A stretch of 64,000 nt of DNA from the NCBI GenBank assembly GCA_964017195.1, contig OZ024888.1, positions 11,913,701-11,977,700 on the forward strand. The letters are read 5' to 3'. The notes under the pieces were generated by a model. The model worked only from the letters and a program-made list of their open reading frames with translations. It was not told the DNA's origin and did not search any database. Position 1 is the first letter of the stretch; every line of letters begins with the position of its first letter. Below, in pieces: positions 20,783 through 34,100 of the stretch. Source of the stretch: Siderastrea radians. Lineage: Eukaryota > Cnidaria > Anthozoa > Scleractinia > Rhizangiidae. The position numbers were made by a program, and so were the translations under genes.

Positions 20783-22917
20783 CTGAGAGTGAGAAGAAAC
20801 AACAAATAGTCAACGGCTTGAAAGCAAAAGTTCTTTAAAAGAATAAAAGTGGTTTATTCACAATGTCCCAAACCCAAAGAGTTGTGAGAAATGGCAGTTT
20901 GTTCTTTTGATTATATAATTTTTATTAAATGTAGCTTCCCAGTGTTAAACGAAGAGCAATCAATTCAGATAATTTACGTACCTTTTCAGCATTGTGTTCC
21001 TTGTAGGCGGTAAAAGTTGCTCCATCTAAAGACAGAGATAACTTGTAGCTGGTAACCCAACTGCCTCCCTTTCCTTGTGTTGCCACTGCACAAACGAAGC
21101 GCGCTGCACCCATATCAACTTGAAGATAGTCTGTTCTGTCAGAACGCGTCTTTGGATACCACACTTGTCCGCTCCTGTTTTCATTCGGTCGGCCGTAGTA
21201 TGGTTGATAACTACTACTATAGAAAGTGCTTGCCGTCATTCTGCCATCAGCTATAGTGTTTCTGTTGGCTACACCTATAGCCTGACATGCTGTAAAACAA
21301 AATAGCAACAATATGAACAATATCTAATTTAAAATGTTTTCGAATAACTTTTTTATCAGGGAAATAAGCGATAGAAAAAGCGAACAACGACATTTGAACA
21401 ATGCAAGATGTAATGGAGACATCGAAACGTTGCTCGCTTTTTCTATCGCTGATTTTAATTTCCTTCTAAAATGGTATTCAAAAAAAGTATGACAGTAATC
21501 AATCATTGGAAGATAACAAAAACTCAGCGGTAAAAAAACTGAATTTTTTAATACTACATAGTGATTTGCCATTTCCATATTTTTAAGTTTGCTAACAAGC
21601 CCTTGGAATTTACGGAGGGTAGCCTTTGAAGAGACTTTTAGGCGTTCTTCGACCCACTTTACCCCCGTGCGGCCTCTTTTTTCCGTACATTATCCATTAG
21701 CTAGGTTAATGCAAAGAGATATGGCTGGTAAAATTTCCCTTCTAGGCAGTTGATTCCTTGTTCATAAGTATAACTTTGGGCTTTAATAACTTCATCTCTC
21801 ACAACTCACTTCATTTCAAATTTTGCTCCCAGGAAATGGTGTCCTGCACTGGTTCGTGTCAATTTGGAAACAAAAATCAGTGACTGGTATCAATAACTTT
21901 ATCCAAACACGTGGTAATATAAAAAATGGTCTGATGGACAAGTCACAGTGCATAAGCAAAGTTTGAAAAGGACTTCAGTTGTCTGTTAAGAAAATAGAAT
22001 TCAACATTAAAGTTATGGAAATGCAATTTCACGGACAACAATAAATATATCACACTTTCACCTCTAAATTTCCACACCCAAAAAGAGACAAAATGTAGAG
22101 CCGCGAATGCCATTTACAGCCAAACTGCCACAAACATAGTTTGCGACATGAAAAGTTAACATTCCCTTCCATTTCGAGGCAATTCCATTTGAGAGGAGTA
22201 CACAAAGTTTTTAATAGCTATTTAACGACAAAAAAAAACACCAAAGCTAATTTTTCTCTCTCTCTCTCTTTTCTTTTTTCGTAGTTTTGCTGACCTTTTT
22301 GGTGCTTTTGTTTCCGCTACTGCGAAAAGTTTACTAGTGTGCTGGATGATAAGAAAAGTAAAAGTTTGCAAAAAAAAAAGTAGATAGGAGACCAGTTCCA
22401 AAATTGCAATCTTAAATTCATTTTAGCATAATATCAGTTTCAAGCATTTTTCTCTAAAAAAAATCACACGCTTTACAAAAAACAGTTAGTCTTTTTTGTT
22501 GAAATATAGTAAACGGATAACAAAAAGATAAACAAAGTGTTGAATTCTAGATAATTCTGGTAGTATTATGGTTAAAAATTGTAAAGATAGTACTTCTGAA
22601 AAAGTTAACCAAAACGCCGCCATCGCAGACCACATTAGAGGCCCGGTAGCGCTACTTATGTTTTAAACATATTTTTACTCATCAAACGTATATCGTAGAG
22701 GGCATAAATATCCAAATTAAAGGAAAAGTTTTTCAAAATGCTGAAAAACAGCAATAACGCAGAAGAGGAGTTGCAGCCACGCCCAAGCAAGAAAATCAAC
22801 AGCGGCTGCTCATTCTTAATTGAAAGAAACCCTTTTTTAAATAAAACTGTTGGTTCCTCAAATAGGATAATAGTAATAATAATAATAATGATAATAATAA
22901 TAATAATAATAATAATG

Positions 22918-22974
<57 letters not shown>

Positions 22975-23069
22975 GAAATGATAAAAATGATAAGTTCAAA
23001 GGAGACTTACAATAGTTCAAAAAAAAGAAACGTTAAAAATATGTCTAGAAAATCATCATCATCATCATC

Positions 23070-23101
<32 letters not shown>

Positions 23102-25089
23102 TTCCGCTGGACACGGTTTACTGCTAGGCGAATGATAGCCTGCGTGCAGACATCTCCTATTTCCTTCCACCCGCGGAAAAGGGACGTCTGCGAAACGGCG
23201 TCGCTAATCGTATTCCAGTATCCTGCTGTTCGGGTTTTAAATTTCGCATAAATTATAACACAGTTTTGTTTTCTGTGCCAGAATCGTTTGCCTCTGATCG
23301 CTCCATGATCGGAGGTCGAACAGGACTAAGAGGAGGAATCTGAATTTTTCTCACAGAAGCATTGCGAACGGCTTTCACAGGAGTTAACGTAACCAGCGAA
23401 CTGAGATCGTTCGACGAACCATCTACCGACTCCTCCAAAAGAATTCGCTTCTCGGGAGAAGCCGCAGTTCCTACGCTGTCCTTTCCTAGTGTCTCGTTTT
23501 TTTTTTTTTTTTTTACTGTAAGTCCTGCCTTGAAAGCTTTGGAACTATAATCGTTAAAAAGTTCGTCCTCGATTTTTCTCACGTTGGCGTAAAGACCCAG
23601 TCTCCGCTTTCGCAACTTTCCCACGCACGATCTACAAATATATGGCGATGTTTCGTGTACGATGAACTGAAAAGAAAGGATTTCTTCCTGAACTTTAAAT
23701 TCACTGCGACTTTTCACAAGGTTTCTGTCGTTGTTTTTCAGAATAGTCGAGAAACACAACACACAATCGGACATGTTTTGATCAATGGAAAACCCCGCTA
23801 AATGTAGATCGCATACATTGTCTCGAGCATTTCCCGACGATAGCCAATCAGAGTTGTTTCTAACGGTGGCTATTGTCAAGCAACCAATAAAAGCACTTTC
23901 CACGAATTCCTGAAAAACAGCAGGATACTGGAACACGATTAGCGACGCCGTTTCGCAGACGTCCCTTTTCCGCGGGTGGAAGGAAATAGGAGACGTCTGC
24001 ACGCAGGCTAGGCGAATGAAAAACAAAGAATTGTAACAAGAAGTAGCTTATGGTTGGTGTATACCAGGAGACAAATGGTTGAATCTGCAGAATATCCATC
24101 AGACTTGGCACGTTTCCTATTGAATCGCGCAGTTGCTTTTCAATGTTTCTAAGATCAAAAGAGCAAGCCTACCTCATACCTTTTACAGTCGGGCGTGAAA
24201 AACAAACACTCATATTAAATTTCTTTTTAATAATGTGGCTCTTTTTGTTACCCTGTACGACGAAGCGGCTCTAACTCTTAAGTCTGTGAATGAAATTCTG
24301 AAGTGCTACCATTTCAAAAAATGAAAGCTACTGAGAAGTACAATCCTAAGTGTGACAGGTTCAAATGATAGTTTCAAGCAATACTTTCCTGTGGTACTTT
24401 TTGCTGTGCTGTACAAAGTGGCTCTAACTTTACGATAGATAATACGTAGATAAAATCTCGAGGTGTGAGCAATCAGCACTTTTCTATGATTCTGTTTGTT
24501 ATGCGTGCAAGGTGGTTCTAGCATTTCAGATTACGGTTGAAATCCTAAGTTTAGTTATTAAATTGGAAGCTGCAGAGCCGTATGACTTCCCTGTGATACT
24601 GTTATTAAGCTGTACAAGTTGGAGCTAACTTTGTGATCATTCAGATAAAAGATACTGAAAGCAATTGAGTAGTAATTTCCTGTAGCACTGTTTGTTGTTC
24701 TGAAGTCCTCAAGTGCGACCATTCCAATGAAAGCTACAGTACTGAGCATTACTTCCCTACGTACTGTTTATTAAGCTGTACAAGTTGAATCTTACTTTTA
24801 AGCCTATGGATTGAAATTCTAGGTGTGACCATCCAAATAGAAGATACTGAGTATAGTGTTACTTTCCTCTGGTACTGTTAGTTGCGCTGTACAAGGTGGC
24901 TCTGACTTCTGACAGTTGACTGTTTTGAGTCTGAGTCTGGAATGAAATCCTCATGTGTGACCATTAAAATGAATGTTATTGATTAGTATAACTTTCCTGA
25001 ACAAGATAGTTCTAACGTTAAAGCTGTAAACAAATTAAAACCGGTCAGTATATGTAATCGCATGAGGCCGAGTAGAATTAAGGATAAAT

Positions 25090-25122
<33 letters not shown>

Positions 25123-28100
25123 CGCGACTCGGGCAATTTGTGAAAACTTTGAAAATACAAGTGAAATTTATCCTAAATTCTACGAGGACTCAATGCGATT
25201 ACTTGTTTATAACACAGAGGGCAAAATTCTCGGAAAACTTTCCATGCACGTTGAAACACAATCAGCCGGCCATCAGAATAATTATAAAAGTACCCGCTCG
25301 TAAACAATTCACCAAACAAGCATTTTAACTGCTGCTCAGCGCACAGAACAAGAAAGACTGACCATTATGTACATCTTAAGAGATAAATACAATTCTAGTT
25401 CATTGACGAAACACACTTATAACCCAATTAACTAAGTAAATTTTATTCACCTGAGTTGCGAAGCTTCCTCTCGGTGGAAAAACTATCGACCACGTCGCTG
25501 TAAGTTTTCAGTAGTTTTAAAACAAATAACAATTTGCTGTTTCCCGTAACACGTATAGGTTCACCTCAGGGGGGGAAAGCAACTTCCCATACATTCTCTT
25601 AAATGAAATCCAAACGATGTTCTCACAACTTGCAAGGCAATCTGTGAGGTTCTAGTCAGCGGATGTCTCCTACGCGTGCGCAGATGTTGCATGTTCCAAC
25701 GGAACCCAGATGCTGAATGGCGGCCAAAGGCGGCGGATTCGGTTTTGTCCCTTCGTTTAGGTAATTGACGAATTGATCGTATTTTACACTTTTATCGTGT
25801 TTTCGTGTATTTTGCTTCTTATGAAGACAAAAGTTTACTCTCGAAGTTTTTTCGTCGCAAAGTAGAACACAGGACACCCAAGCATAACATTTGAATATTA
25901 TTAAAAATGGCGTTTCAAAATATAAGACTTTGTATGGGATTTCGAAGCGAACATTTTGAGCAATACATAACCGCAAACTAACTGAATAAAGTTCATGAAA
26001 CATTACATGGTGTTGTTTGCTATCCTTACAACGCATTTTGAGCAATTTTAGGTCTATTTACCTTACTGTGTATTAGTACATGTATAATACATTGACAAGG
26101 AAGGAGTCATTTGGCCCGATTTAGCCACTATCACCGCTCGACACGTTTCGGAATTCGCTCGAATTTACCCACAAATCTAGTTCAGGCTCCTATTCTGACT
26201 TAGCGACTTGACAAAAGGAAGACATACAAGTGATTTTCTCAAAGCCAATTGCACATACCTCGTGTCCCAAAAGAATTATCCACTGCACAAAATCGTAATA
26301 GCATCTCAAAATAGGCCGCCATGGATGCGTGAGGATCCCGATAGCCCCGTTTGACCGCGGTCGGCACTGGACACCAGTCAAATCATGCCCTTATCGGGAG
26401 GGCCACGCTCGTTTTGGTCGTGTTACAATTGTAGTAACTATGACCCGGTACGGACACAAAATTGTCGCTCCAACGTAGTCTGGTTCGCGTGAGAAAATCG
26501 CTGCGTGTTGCAAGCGGATAGCAAAAATAAATCATTCCCATTTCTGAATTTATATCCATTTTCAGGGTGTATATTTTCTTGTTTTTTTAATAAGTAGGTT
26601 ACCTGACCGGCTTCATGCAAATATAGAAATAGATATTGTATATACAGTTATAACAATTTTAAAATAAAACATTTTCACGCGCGTGAGGATATGAATTTAA
26701 ATGAATTTGCCGACTTCGGTTCGAAAAAATATACCTCAGTGGTATATAAAACCTATCGACGATTCCAAAAAATTGAACACATTCAATTCACGCAGAGTAC
26801 GTATTTAAAATTAACGCAGTAGACTGACCTGTATTACAAACGTTTTGTACATCAACGCAAATATGTTCAATTTACCACGCATGAATAGAAATATAGGAGG
26901 AAGGAGAAACACGGTTCACTTTCTCGTTTTCTTGACTCGTTTTCAGTTTCTAACGGCCAAGATCGTTTTAATTTCTTTCGATAACTTAATTCTCTCCATA
27001 AGGTCACGGAGTCCCGCGCAGCGATTCCACCATTCTCGCGCGAACCAGACTACGTTGGAGCAACAATTTTGTGTCCGTACCGGGTCATAGTTACTACAAT
27101 TGTAACACGACCAAAACGAGCGTGGCCCTCCCGATAAGGGCATGATTTGACTGGTGTCCAGTGCCGACCGCGGTCAAACGGGGCTATCGGGATCCTCACG
27201 CATCCATGGCGGCCTATTTTGAGATGCTATTATGATTTTGTGCAGTGGATAATTCTTTTGGGACACGAGGTATGTGCAATTGGTTTTGAGAAAATCACTT
27301 GTATGTCTTCCTTTTGACAAGTCGCTGAGTCAGAATGGGAGCCTGAACTATATTTGTGGGTAAATTCGAGCGAATTCCGAAACGTGTCGAGCGGTAATAG
27401 TGGCTAAATCGGGCCAAATGACTCCTTCCTTGTCAATGTATTATACACGTACTAACACAGTTAAGTATACGTAAATGGACCTAAAATTGCTCAAAATGCT
27501 TTGTAAGGATAGCAAACAACACCATGTAACATTTCATGAATTTTATTCAGTTAGTTCGTTGTTATGTATTGCTCAAAATGTTCGCTTCGAAATCCCATAC
27601 AAAGTCTTATATTTTGAAACGCCATTTTTAATGATATTCAAATATTATGCTTGGGCTTCCTATGAGTAGAACAGTAGCACTTCGATCAATCCAGTCTGTG
27701 CTGATCGACCGTATAGAATCAGAATTTTCTGAAGCTGGGTTAAAAACTGGGATCGGGTTCAAAGTACTGAGCTGTGAAATGATCTTGTTAACACATAACT
27801 GGATAATATTGATAATAAAAGTCGTATTCTGTGCGTAGGTATTGTTTCCACGCATTAGGTTATAGCGGTTTTGATTGAATTTATTTCCATCGATCTTTTA
27901 TGGCACATTTCCCGTTGCAATTTATTTAGACCACGTTGGAGGAAAACATGCAAACCGAGTACAGCCATAACTGTCTCATCTCATGCTATCAATTCATTAC
28001 AGAATGAGATGTAAAAAAAAACATTGACAGTATTTTTATTTATCACATGCATCAGTTCAGCGATAGACAAAGACCAAAATTACGTCGCGGAGTACAAGAA

Positions 28101-31100
28101 ATAAAATCCTGAATAGTTCAAGCGCTTTCTCTCGGTGAGAAGTTTATTTACGTTGAATTATCTAATTCTAGCATTCAACTTTGAAACGTTTCTCGCAAAC
28201 CTGGTCTCCAAGTATAAACAAGCGAAACGTGACTAGCACTGCCGTACAGCTCGCAGCTGATCCACTCGCCACTGCAACAAACAAGACAGTGCGAAAACAG
28301 AAGCGTCTTCATCGATGTCGCTTCCATGGAATATTCTCTTGTACGAAACTGACAGTAAGTTCCATGAGAGATTAGCCGTTCACCGCTTACTTTCCCCCGA
28401 CAAAATACACAAATTTTGCGAACTATTTCGAATACGTTGATCGTCGATCGGAAATATTTATTATGGCGAACACCGCTGTCCACGTTTTGACTGGTCCGCT
28501 TTGCAAGTTGTGAGAACATCGTTTCTCGGTCCCAGGCCTCGCTTCTATCCCCCCCCCCCTGGGTTCACCTTTACGAATTCCTCTTCAAGCAAACACCCGA
28601 TTTCCATACCATTTTTACCAAACTTCTCGGTTAAAAGTCAAACTTTGAAGCGATCCTTGTCTTGAACAACTCAAAATGCGTTTTTCGTTTCAGGACGCCT
28701 ACAAAATGCCAATCAAATGCGAGTAATTTTGGCGCTTGGCCAATCACGAATTAGTAATTTTGCCCTCGTCCGAAAGAAAATTAAGAAAAAATGCCCTCCG
28801 TCTCAACCAATCAGCATTCAGTAATTTTGCCCTCTATGTTATAAGTTTAAATAAAAGCATTTGAACAGAACGTGATATTGTTTCTTTCTTTTTTTTGGTT
28901 CATTAAAAAAAACACTTAAAGTGCCTATGAAGTAAAAAAAATTTTTGCGTGAATTTCTACCTTATAGTGCCCTTATTCCAAAACGGCAAAAGAAATTTGC
29001 TGGAAAAAAATTTAAAAACCTTTTTTTGGCGCCGAAAGTCATTCGAAATGGCCAAAATTGTATCGCCGGAGACTGGTAACTAGTTTGGCTCTGATGACGT
29101 AGTTGGTGGTTCCAGAGATTTGTTTACACTTAGCATACTGTTGCTATTCAGTGAAGTTCACCACTGTTTTCGAGATTTCTAGCTAAAATTTGGTCGACAA
29201 TTCGCAACGATGTCTAATAGTGACGATATGCTGTCTTCTGCGGCTTCTTCAAGTCAAGAAGAATCGTACGACAGCGACACGTCCGCTGAAATGGAAGTAG
29301 TTGGACGTGTCCAACCTTACGCCGACGAGCCACTCGCTCATTCAAGCGACGAAGAAGAGGACTTGGAAGCTGACCAAGATGGTCTTTCGCCCGCAGTTTT
29401 GTGGTCTAGATTTGAAGGAGAAATTACTGTGGATGAATGGTAAGTACCTTTGTTATTTTTACGAAGAAGGTTAGCAAAAACCCTGGCCAAACGAGGACGA
29501 GAGACGACGATCGAGAGTTGAAACTCGTGGAAAGCTTACCTACGAGTCAATGAAAGTTCATGAGGAGAAACAACTGTCGGAGTTTCAACTTAAATAATCG
29601 ATTACAAACTCTTCGAGAGGGCACAACAGTTGCCGAGAGTGTCTGGGATTTTCAAGCTTGAGATATCCGAGATTCGATGCTTGCGATAGAATTGCGCTTA
29701 CAAATGCACACGTCTGATTTCGTCTCATTTCATTTTTGAGGTGTTCATGCGGAGAATGTGCTGTGGTAAGTCTCTCAGACGCGCTGGAGTATAGGTGCTG
29801 CAGGGAAATAGCACAGGCCAACCAGAAATTGACATTCGATGGGAGTATCGAGCATGTAAAATGCATAACAAAACACGGCGACTTCCCCGCCATGACAAAC
29901 AGGAGTGTTCTCCTACAAGTGGCTCCACTATTGAGAGACAAAAATGGAAAAGGATACCGTCGTCGCGGTGGACAAACAGAAAACCAGTAAGTGTCTAAGA
30001 ATTTGAAATATATTGTAGCTCAAGGCTGACATATATAAAATTGGTTACGGATGCTTTGTGTCTTGATTATGAAAGGGTCACACGACGTCTGTATATATGG
30101 CCTCCAATTTCAGTCCAGATTCACTTTTTGTTATCGCAGTCCTACTAAAACTTCTTATATTTAATCTGTTATCATCAGGTATGTGGTAAATGATCAGAAA
30201 TGCAATAAGCAACCAGCTAGTCCAAACCAAAATCCTCTCAAGAAAGATACCAACACCAAAAATGCAAAAATGTTGAAGAAATAGTTTCACTTTGCATTAT
30301 CCCATGTCATTAGTCCTGATAACTAATGATATTCACAGTGTACTTGTTTTATGACTGTGGGTGGGTGTCTTTGTTCTCAGCTTTTTGAGATGTTTTCAAA
30401 TTGTTTTTTTTTGTTCAGATTTGTGAGAGCAGTGGCATACAGATGGCTTGTCCGTTGGATTTGTGGTTATTTGGGGTGGGACAACACAAGACCACTTCCA
30501 GCCTGTGTCTACCACAATCTGAGACAGAAATTTCCATCTGGTCATGTGCAGGGTTACCAGTCTGCAGGAGAGAGAAGTTAAATGGTTCTGTCAAGGACAT
30601 ACAGTGTACTCTATTTTATTCAAGTTTCTTTTGTCAAAGAGACAACGTACATCAGTTTCATGAACCATCTTTGGATGCCAGTGGTTCAAAAAAGTATGGC
30701 TTAACTTGCAAAGGTTATTTCATAAAAAGAAACACTTGTTACATTCATTTGCTTGTGGAAATCTATTGTGAACTTTACTATGTTAATAACAGCAGTTTCC
30801 TTTTGGAATTGTAAAGACAAAATTGTACATTTTGGAACTTTGCACATACATCTAAGCATTTTTAATTATTCACAAGCAGAACTATGTAGTAGTCTCATGA
30901 ATTTTTGCTCAGGTTAGACTACGAGCAGTCTCTCTTTCCACTCAGAAACAAGCAAGTGACCAAGTACACAAATCGCCTGTGGTGTCGAAATGTGATGTGT
31001 GCCAGCCTGACACATGTCACATTTCAACTCGTTACAAAATTTTGTGCTTGCTCACTTTAATGTTTGTTTTCCTACACTATTTCCTCAGTGGAAAGAGAGA

Positions 31101-34100
31101 GTGGTTGTAGTCTATGTTTGAGTTTATTGGTTACATTATTTTTATTATTTTACCAATACTGAGGTGTATATAATAAAATGTCATTTATTTAATTTATTTG
31201 ATTTGATTAGAAGTGAATTTTACTAGACATTTTGCAGCCTTCACTCAACAGCAATAAATCACTAATTATCATGCACACTAAAGGTCAGTGTGAGGACTTT
31301 GGCTCTTTGTCTTTGAAACTATTTACTGATTACTGATTTGATTTACAGGCACTAGCTTTGTGGCCCTTCATTGGCTTGCCACATGTGCGGCATTTTGCAG
31401 GCTGTCTGGCTCTTTTCTCTCCAGCTTGCACAGTACTTGAAGTTGCTTGTAAGACATCCTGCTCTTCAGCTACAGAAACAATGAAAAAACAATGGGCATA
31501 TTTTTAAATAGCTTATAACACACTTTTAATTTTGATCAGAACACATGCTTTTATGAAGGGAAATCAACCAATCAAAATTTGAGGATAAATTTCTTGTCTC
31601 TGAATTACATCAGCACAGCCACCATAAGACTTTGAGCAGTCCCTCTTTTTGCTCAGGGAGAGTATTTGGTAGATTTGGCAACCTGAATGATCAAAACACT
31701 CAAAAAGTGCAGGGAAACAGGACCTCTTTATCAACACAATAGCTTTTCCAGATCTTTGTAATTCTCTGACCTAACCTTGCAGCAGGTTATGTAAGTGAGC
31801 AAGACATTTTAGTCAAGTGATAACGTGCATTTGAAAATGTATGTTGAATTTGTGCAATGCGAATAATGATTATTTATTATTAATTATTACTTCACCTGCA
31901 GGGTAGAGGTTTGTTGTCTCTCTTTCCTTTCTCTGTGTGTACTGATCAACAGCAGTGGATTTCTTCACACGATCTGGGAATTGTGAGTTGAGTGGCTGAG
32001 GTACTTTGCTGTTATACCTGTCAGCCACACTCTTAAGCTCTTCTTTAGTCAGGTTTAGAAGATCCCTCCGTATCTCTTCAACATAACCTACCCAGAAAAT
32101 AGATTTGTGAATTTTGTGTTCCTATTGGTGTTTTCATATATAACTAAGATCAACCTACATGCAGGACTTAGGACACTTATGTCAAGCTAAAGTACTGTTC
32201 ACCAATGCAACTGTAAAAAAATAAAGTTTATGTAATGTCATGAGTTTGTGTGTGTGACCTTAACTGACAAGATCGCACAGTATTGTGTAACTTACCATAG
32301 GTTGGTGGAACAGCAACTTCCCTCACCACTTCCTCGCCAAGTTTAAATTTTGGATAGGTGACTTTATAATATGCATCACCATCATCAGACTGTTGAGTTT
32401 GTCTGAGCACGTTCTCATTAAAGTGAAGGGAAGCAAGAATGTGCCTGGAAGCAAACAAGACAAATTAAAGAATGTGCCAGGCCATTGACTTTTATTTTCA
32501 TTTTGCCCTCCCATCTTGGTTAGCCTGTTTGGAAGATTTCTTGCAAGGCATGGGTTATTATTGCCCCTCAAGGCCACAGTCTGGAATTATTTAAAAAGGG
32601 GTACAGAGTGAAAATACAGTTGGTTGTGAGACTGCAGTGGGAGGTCGCAGGTCAGCAAAATAAGTAATGTGAAAACATTTGACTCCAAATTACATGCTTC
32701 ACTGGAAGTAAAGCTTATTACCTGCAAAATGTTCCTAACCAGGAGAAGCAGACCATCTTTGGATGCCAGTGGTTCAAAGTAGAATGAAATCCCTCCAGGC
32801 AACTGGTCTGGGCATCTGGAGACAGCTTTTTTATGTCACTTATTAATCCTGTATTCATTAGGAGCTTGTGTAGTTTGTTGTATGCATTTGTCCCTGGGTT
32901 AAATGATAAAGAAAATACTGTAAATGATGGCATGTATAACACAGTGAGAGTTGAACCTTTTATCATTGGATGGGGGGGGGGGGTAATGTATCACAGTAAA
33001 GGAATTGGGTAACTTGGTGACAATATGGGGAATGTGGGGTCCTCCCTCAATACTTAATTATTGTATTTTTAATATATTCCTATTCCTATTCTAATCTGCC
33101 TACAGTTTTCAATATCTTCATGGGCACACTTCTTGAAAAGAGGGGGGGATAGGGGGTCCTCTCTCATTACTTTATTATAATTGTTAAATACCTATTCGAA
33201 TCCACCTGCGGTTCTCAATATCTTCATGGGCACACTTCTTGAAAAGAGGTGAGGGATGATTTTCATGCCTGTTAGCTACATGTTCCATGAAGGACTTCCA
33301 CTTTGCTACAATCATCTCGCCAAAACCCTGCTTTGTGGATGTTGCACACCAATAGAGGTGATTGCGGGCTCCCTTTACCCAATCTGCAATTTTCTCGCAC
33401 CCCTTTTCTTTTCCTAACTTGACCATCTTCTTGGTGATGGATCGAGCAATGTGCCAGATATCAAAATAATGAGAGCACCCGGTCTGGTTCTCTCGGATCC
33501 ATTTGGCAATGCCTCTATGCCGGTCAGATATAAACACTGCTATTTTCAAGCCAACAGATTTCAGATATGAAAATGCACGCTTTGCTCCTTCCAGCTCCAT
33601 CGGAGAGCTGCCACCAGTCTCATTTGCCTGTGATTTGAAAAAATAATATTCAAAATAAGCCTGACCAGTACAATTGGGGGGGGGGGGTGGCTGTGGTGTA
33701 GTGGTTAGCACATTGGACTTCAGATCTGAAGGTTGGTAGTTCCAGGCCTAGTCTTTGCCATTGTGTTGTTTCCTTAGACCAGAAGCTTTACCCAACATTG
33801 TGTATATATGGGTACTGGTGACATACTGCTAGGGGTAACCCTGCGATGGACTAGTATCCCATCCGGGGGGAATAGCAATACTCTCAGTTGCTTCATGGTA
33901 TAGGAACTGGGATAAGCTCTGGCCATGTGGACCTCCTTGTCTCATGTGCGACTTTATCATACCTTATAACCAGTGCAATTATGGCATGCCCAAAAGCAAA
34001 CATGTGCATAATGTCAAAAAAGGGTATGTGTTATAACCTAATTTTCTCAAACAATAGGAATGATACCAAGTTTAGACCCTTTCAACTGCATAATAATAGT

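Larger units (their letters stand above)
22680..25050 (+). repeat. R105 dispersed repeat copy B, split by insertions
   Basis: The head phrase AGGGCATAAATATCCAAATT at 22700 starts the copy. It is interrupted by trinucleotide arrays and by the long-TIR element at 23136-24010. The head resumes at about 24025 (GTAACAAGAAGTAGCTTATG) and monomers follow from 24245 to 25050. Continuity across the insert shows the transposon landed in an existing repeat. Confidence 0.75.

Noticed and set aside
20642..21289. The F5/8C exons as a stand-alone secreted protein
   Set aside because: The first exon needs one base from an upstream exon and no signal-peptide exon was found nearby; joining to the EGF exon is preferred but unproven.
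28175..28519. A 114-aa Cys-containing gene
   Set aside because: No recognised domain, no matching exons and no promoter cue; kept only as a note.
33686..33760. A tRNA gene
   Set aside because: The B box is degenerate, the acceptor stem does not pair and a SINE body follows; it is a tRNA-derived SINE head.
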